Shown: positions 4,897-6,166 of the stretch, in pieces
Layout: the number at the start of each line of letters is the position of its first letter
Position numbering within the stretch: the stretch's first letter is position 1
Origin: Candidatus Uhrbacteria bacterium
GTDB taxonomy: Bacteria; Patescibacteriota; Patescibacteriia; UBA9934; GWF2-40-263
DNA length: 6,166 bases
Reading direction: 5' to 3'
Assembly: GCA_903831335.1 (NCBI GenBank)
Contig: CAIKXH010000154.1
Coordinates: forward strand, 1 to 6,166
The notes under the pieces: model-generated
What the model saw: the letters and a program-made list of their open reading frames with translations, nothing else
What the model was told of the DNA's origin: nothing
Database searches by the model: none
Position numbers and translations under genes: made by a program

Positions 4897-5889
4897 AGAG
4901 GAGGAAGATCGCCGGCGTTTGCTTGCCGCGAGCTTTTGAAGTGCTGCCATTTTTGCTTTTTTCACACCGAGCCATGCATGGCCACTGAGCGACAAACAGC
5001 CAAACGCAAGTGCTGTGCCAATGAAGATGCTCACGACCATTTCTTTGAATGCAGCGTGTTCTCCACCCGGAAGCAGAGCTGCTGCAGCCACGGCAAAAAC
5101 TTCGACCCAGATCTTGTATTTACCAAACCGATTGGCTGCTCCCTTGCCACCAAATTCGAGTGCGCGACGAATCGCACGGAATCGAAGAAAGGTAAGAAAG
5201 AGTGCTACGAGCAAGCTAGCCCAGAGAAAGACATGGTCTACGATAAACCATGAAAGCGGGAGGATTGCAAAGAAATACCACTGTTTGTCGCTGAACGGAT
5301 CAAGGACAGTTCCGTAGTGCGACGATCCTCGGAGCTTTAGTCTCTCTGAGAACGGAAGATTGTATTCCGTATCATCGTGTGTTCGTGGACGGGTTTCTTT
5401 TGGAATTCCATCAACGTCATCTTGGTAACGGGCCAATGCCCCATCAAAGAAGTCGAGAAGTCCAGCCCATGCATAGAACAAGGCGCCTGCCGTCATACAC
5501 AAGAGCCAGATGAGCGTCTCAAATCTCAGAGATGAGATTGAAAGAAATGTACAGAAGAGGAGAGGTAGGAAGAATAGGATCCGTGCTCGTGTGAGGAGTA
5601 CAGTATTCTTCTTGTAGTAGAAGTTACGCAGTTCGTGAATTGCGTAAAAGACAGATGTTCCAAATGTGCCCCAGAGCCATGGTGTAAAATCATGTTCCTT
5701 GTTCAGAAACAGATTCGCCACAATAAAACAGAGGAACATCGGGATGGAGAGAATGATTCGCCACATGGTGAGCCAATTGGGCGTTGTCCCAATCTCTTCG
5801 AATCGTTTTGCGACTCGGTCGGCGAATTTCTTGTTGACCATATTTTGGTCTTCAAGCAGAGCTACAATTTCTTGATCTTGTTTATCCAT
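4876..5889 (-). CDS. CDP-alcohol phosphatidyltransferase family membrane protein
   Basis: The protein has 337 aa, longer than the usual 180-230 of PgsA-type enzymes. The family signature is present: D146-x2-D149-G150-x2-A153-R154, then G193-x3-D197-x3-D201 (DFFDGALAR and GTVLDPFSDK). These residues bind the metal and the CDP-linked lipid, and D201 is the expected catalytic base. The enzyme would swap CMP for an alcohol at the membrane to make a phospholipid or inositol/glycerol phosphate lipid; substrate unknown. TPNWLTMWRI (about 36-45) is the typical entry to the first membrane helix; other helices lie near 70-86, 100-119, 124-146, 205-235, 259-274 and 283-305. The odd feature is 38 residues between AR and G where 8 are normal. 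A soluble N-terminus of about 37 residues and a basic, Ser-rich C-terminus (KRRRSSSS) add to the length. The frame extends to 5925, but the ATG at 5889 has AGGGGG at 6-nt spacing and the extension runs into the promoter. Confidence 0.88.
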   Translation of the reverse strand: MDKQDQEIVALLEDQNMVNKKFADRVAKRFEEIGTTPNWLTMWRIILSIPMFLCFIVANLFLNKEHDFTPWLWGTFGTSVFYAIHELRNFYYKKNTVLLTRARILFFLPLLFCTFLSISSLRFETLIWLLCMTAGALFYAWAGLLDFFDGALARYQDDVDGIPKETRPRTHDDTEYNLPFSERLKLRGSSHYGTVLDPFSDKQWYFFAILPLSWFIVDHVFLWASLLVALFLTFLRFRAIRRALEFGGKGAANRFGKYKIWVEVFAVAAAALLPGGEHAAFKEMVVSIFIGTALAFGCLSLSGHAWLGVKKAKMAALQKLAASKRRRSSSSNLPVSK

Positions 5890-5915
5890 CGGTTTCCCCC
5901 TTATCAAGAAACTGA

Positions 5916-5944
5916 AGGTTAGCAATAAATTCGCTGTTTGTCAA
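5916..5944 (-). promoter_or_regulatory. Promoter of the phosphatidyltransferase gene
   Basis: On the minus strand the consensus -35 TTGACA (5944-5939) is followed after 17 bp by TAACCT (5921-5916). The transcript should start near 5909, leaving a leader of about 20 nt that carries the AGGGGG ribosome binding site. It stands back to back with the promoter of the divergent gene. Confidence 0.75.
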
Positions 5945-5973
5945 TGTTCAATCAAATGAAAATGTTGTATACT
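5945..5973 (+). promoter_or_regulatory. Candidate promoter of the right-edge gene
   Basis: TATACT (5968-5973) is a good -10 in an AT-rich region, but the hexamer 17 bp upstream, TGTTCA, is a weak -35. The transcript would start near 5980 with a leader of about 50 nt. GATAAT at 5980-5985 is an alternative -10. Confidence 0.4.
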
Positions 5974-5992
5974 ATTGGTGATAATATAAATC

Positions 5993-6015
5993 GAAACGGT
6001 TTATTATCCCGTTTC
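5993..6015 (+). promoter_or_regulatory. Leader hairpin upstream of the right-edge gene
   Basis: GAAACGG (5993-5999) pairs perfectly with CCGTTTC (6009-6015) around a 9-nt AT-rich loop. It ends 14 nt before the ATG, and the linker ATTACTTTACTTTT has no Shine-Dalgarno sequence. The arrangement resembles the leaders of the ABC-F and helicase genes. The short stem and the lack of a clean U-tract argue against a terminator. Confidence 0.5.
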
Positions 6016-6029
6016 ATTACTTTACTTTT

Positions 6030-6166
6030 ATGTCTTTTTTTCCAACATGGAATGAAAACAAATTGTTTGCCGCCTTGCTTGCGGTCGTTTGTTTCTCGCT
6101 CGTTCTCTTTTTAGGAGCAAAAACAGTCGCGTCCATTCAAATTTCTCAGCGCCTTGATCAACCAAC
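6030..6166 (+). CDS. N-terminus of a membrane-anchored protein, possibly SIMPL-domain (partial)
   Basis: The ATG at 6030 opens a frame that runs off the right edge after 45 codons. It begins MSFFPTWNENK, then a single hydrophobic helix of about 19 residues (11-30, LFAALLAVVCFSLVLFLGA), then KTVASIQISQRLDQP. This is a signal anchor with most of the protein expected outside the cytoplasm. A short N-terminus, one helix and a KT-x-I-type juncture are seen in SIMPL (DUF541) proteins of Patescibacteria, but no SIMPL domain residues are inside the window, so the family is a guess. A promoter and leader hairpin upstream support a real start despite the lack of a Shine-Dalgarno site. Confidence 0.65.
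   Translation, partial: MSFFPTWNENKLFAALLAVVCFSLVLFLGAKTVASIQISQRLDQP

Noticed and set aside
4745..4939. Plus-strand 64-codon open frame over the helicase upstream region
   Set aside because: It runs antisense through the promoter, palindrome and terminator and into the phosphatidyltransferase gene; its residues show no domain.
83..5889. A single operon linking the minus-strand genes
   Set aside because: Each gene has its own promoter and terminator, and the plus-strand msrB interrupts the series.
4936..5922. Plus-strand open frames opposite the phosphatidyltransferase
   Set aside because: Antisense shadows of a gene with a clear catalytic signature; their Cys- and Arg-rich make-up is typical of reversed membrane-protein codons.
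5890..5925. Upstream start for the phosphatidyltransferase
   Set aside because: AGGGGG lies at good spacing before the ATG at 5889, and the extension runs into the -10 region.
1..6166. Alternative genetic code with TGA as glycine (Gracilibacteria type)
   Set aside because: All five complete genes are full length under the standard code with no in-frame TGA and normal GGN glycine codons.
1..6166. Mobile element, CRISPR array, tRNA or rRNA
   Set aside because: No transposase, spaced direct repeats, cloverleaf or rRNA-like stretch was seen; the inverted repeats are all explained as terminators, leader hairpins or operator candidates.

Overview
The window looks like compact bacterial chromosome. 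Five complete genes (four on the minus strand, one on the plus strand) are flanked by two partial plus-strand genes. Base composition is moderate, the standard genetic code fits, and there are no mobile elements, CRISPR arrays, tRNA or rRNA genes. The mix of small housekeeping genes, and an N-terminus at the right edge that resembles the membrane-anchored SIMPL-type proteins common in Patescibacteria (Candidate Phyla Radiation), suggests such an organism. This is an inference from gene style; no phylogenetic marker is present.

Layout, left to right. The last codons of an unidentified plus-strand gene (1-45) converge on an ABC-F ATPase (83-1558, minus). Both stop codons lie in the arms of one long palindromic terminator. 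Next come a DAGK/YegS-type lipid kinase (1683-2660, minus), then divergent msrB (2777-3154, plus), methionine sulfoxide reductase B. msrB converges on an RhlE-like DEAD-box RNA helicase (3195-4655, minus), and a two-way terminator separates them. A 220-bp structured intergenic region follows. Then comes a membrane-embedded CDP-alcohol phosphatidyltransferase (4876-5889, minus), divergent from the partial membrane-anchored protein (6030 to the right edge).

Each complete gene appears to be its own transcription unit. Four minus-strand promoters share the form TTGAC(A/G/T)-17 bp-TAnnCT, and every gene whose 3' end lies in the window ends at a hairpin terminator, often overlapping the stop codon. 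The lipid kinase and the phosphatidyltransferase could both serve phospholipid metabolism, but they are neither adjacent nor co-transcribed. The ABC-F protein and the helicase act on ribosomes and RNA; MsrB repairs oxidised methionine.

The most interesting non-coding region lies upstream of the helicase (about 4656-4842). It holds a perfect 20-bp inverted repeat, a good promoter, a possible 11-codon leader peptide whose last codons overlap the 5' arm of an intrinsic terminator, and a second hairpin immediately before an SD-less start codon. It could be a transcription attenuator for the helicase, or a separate short RNA gene.
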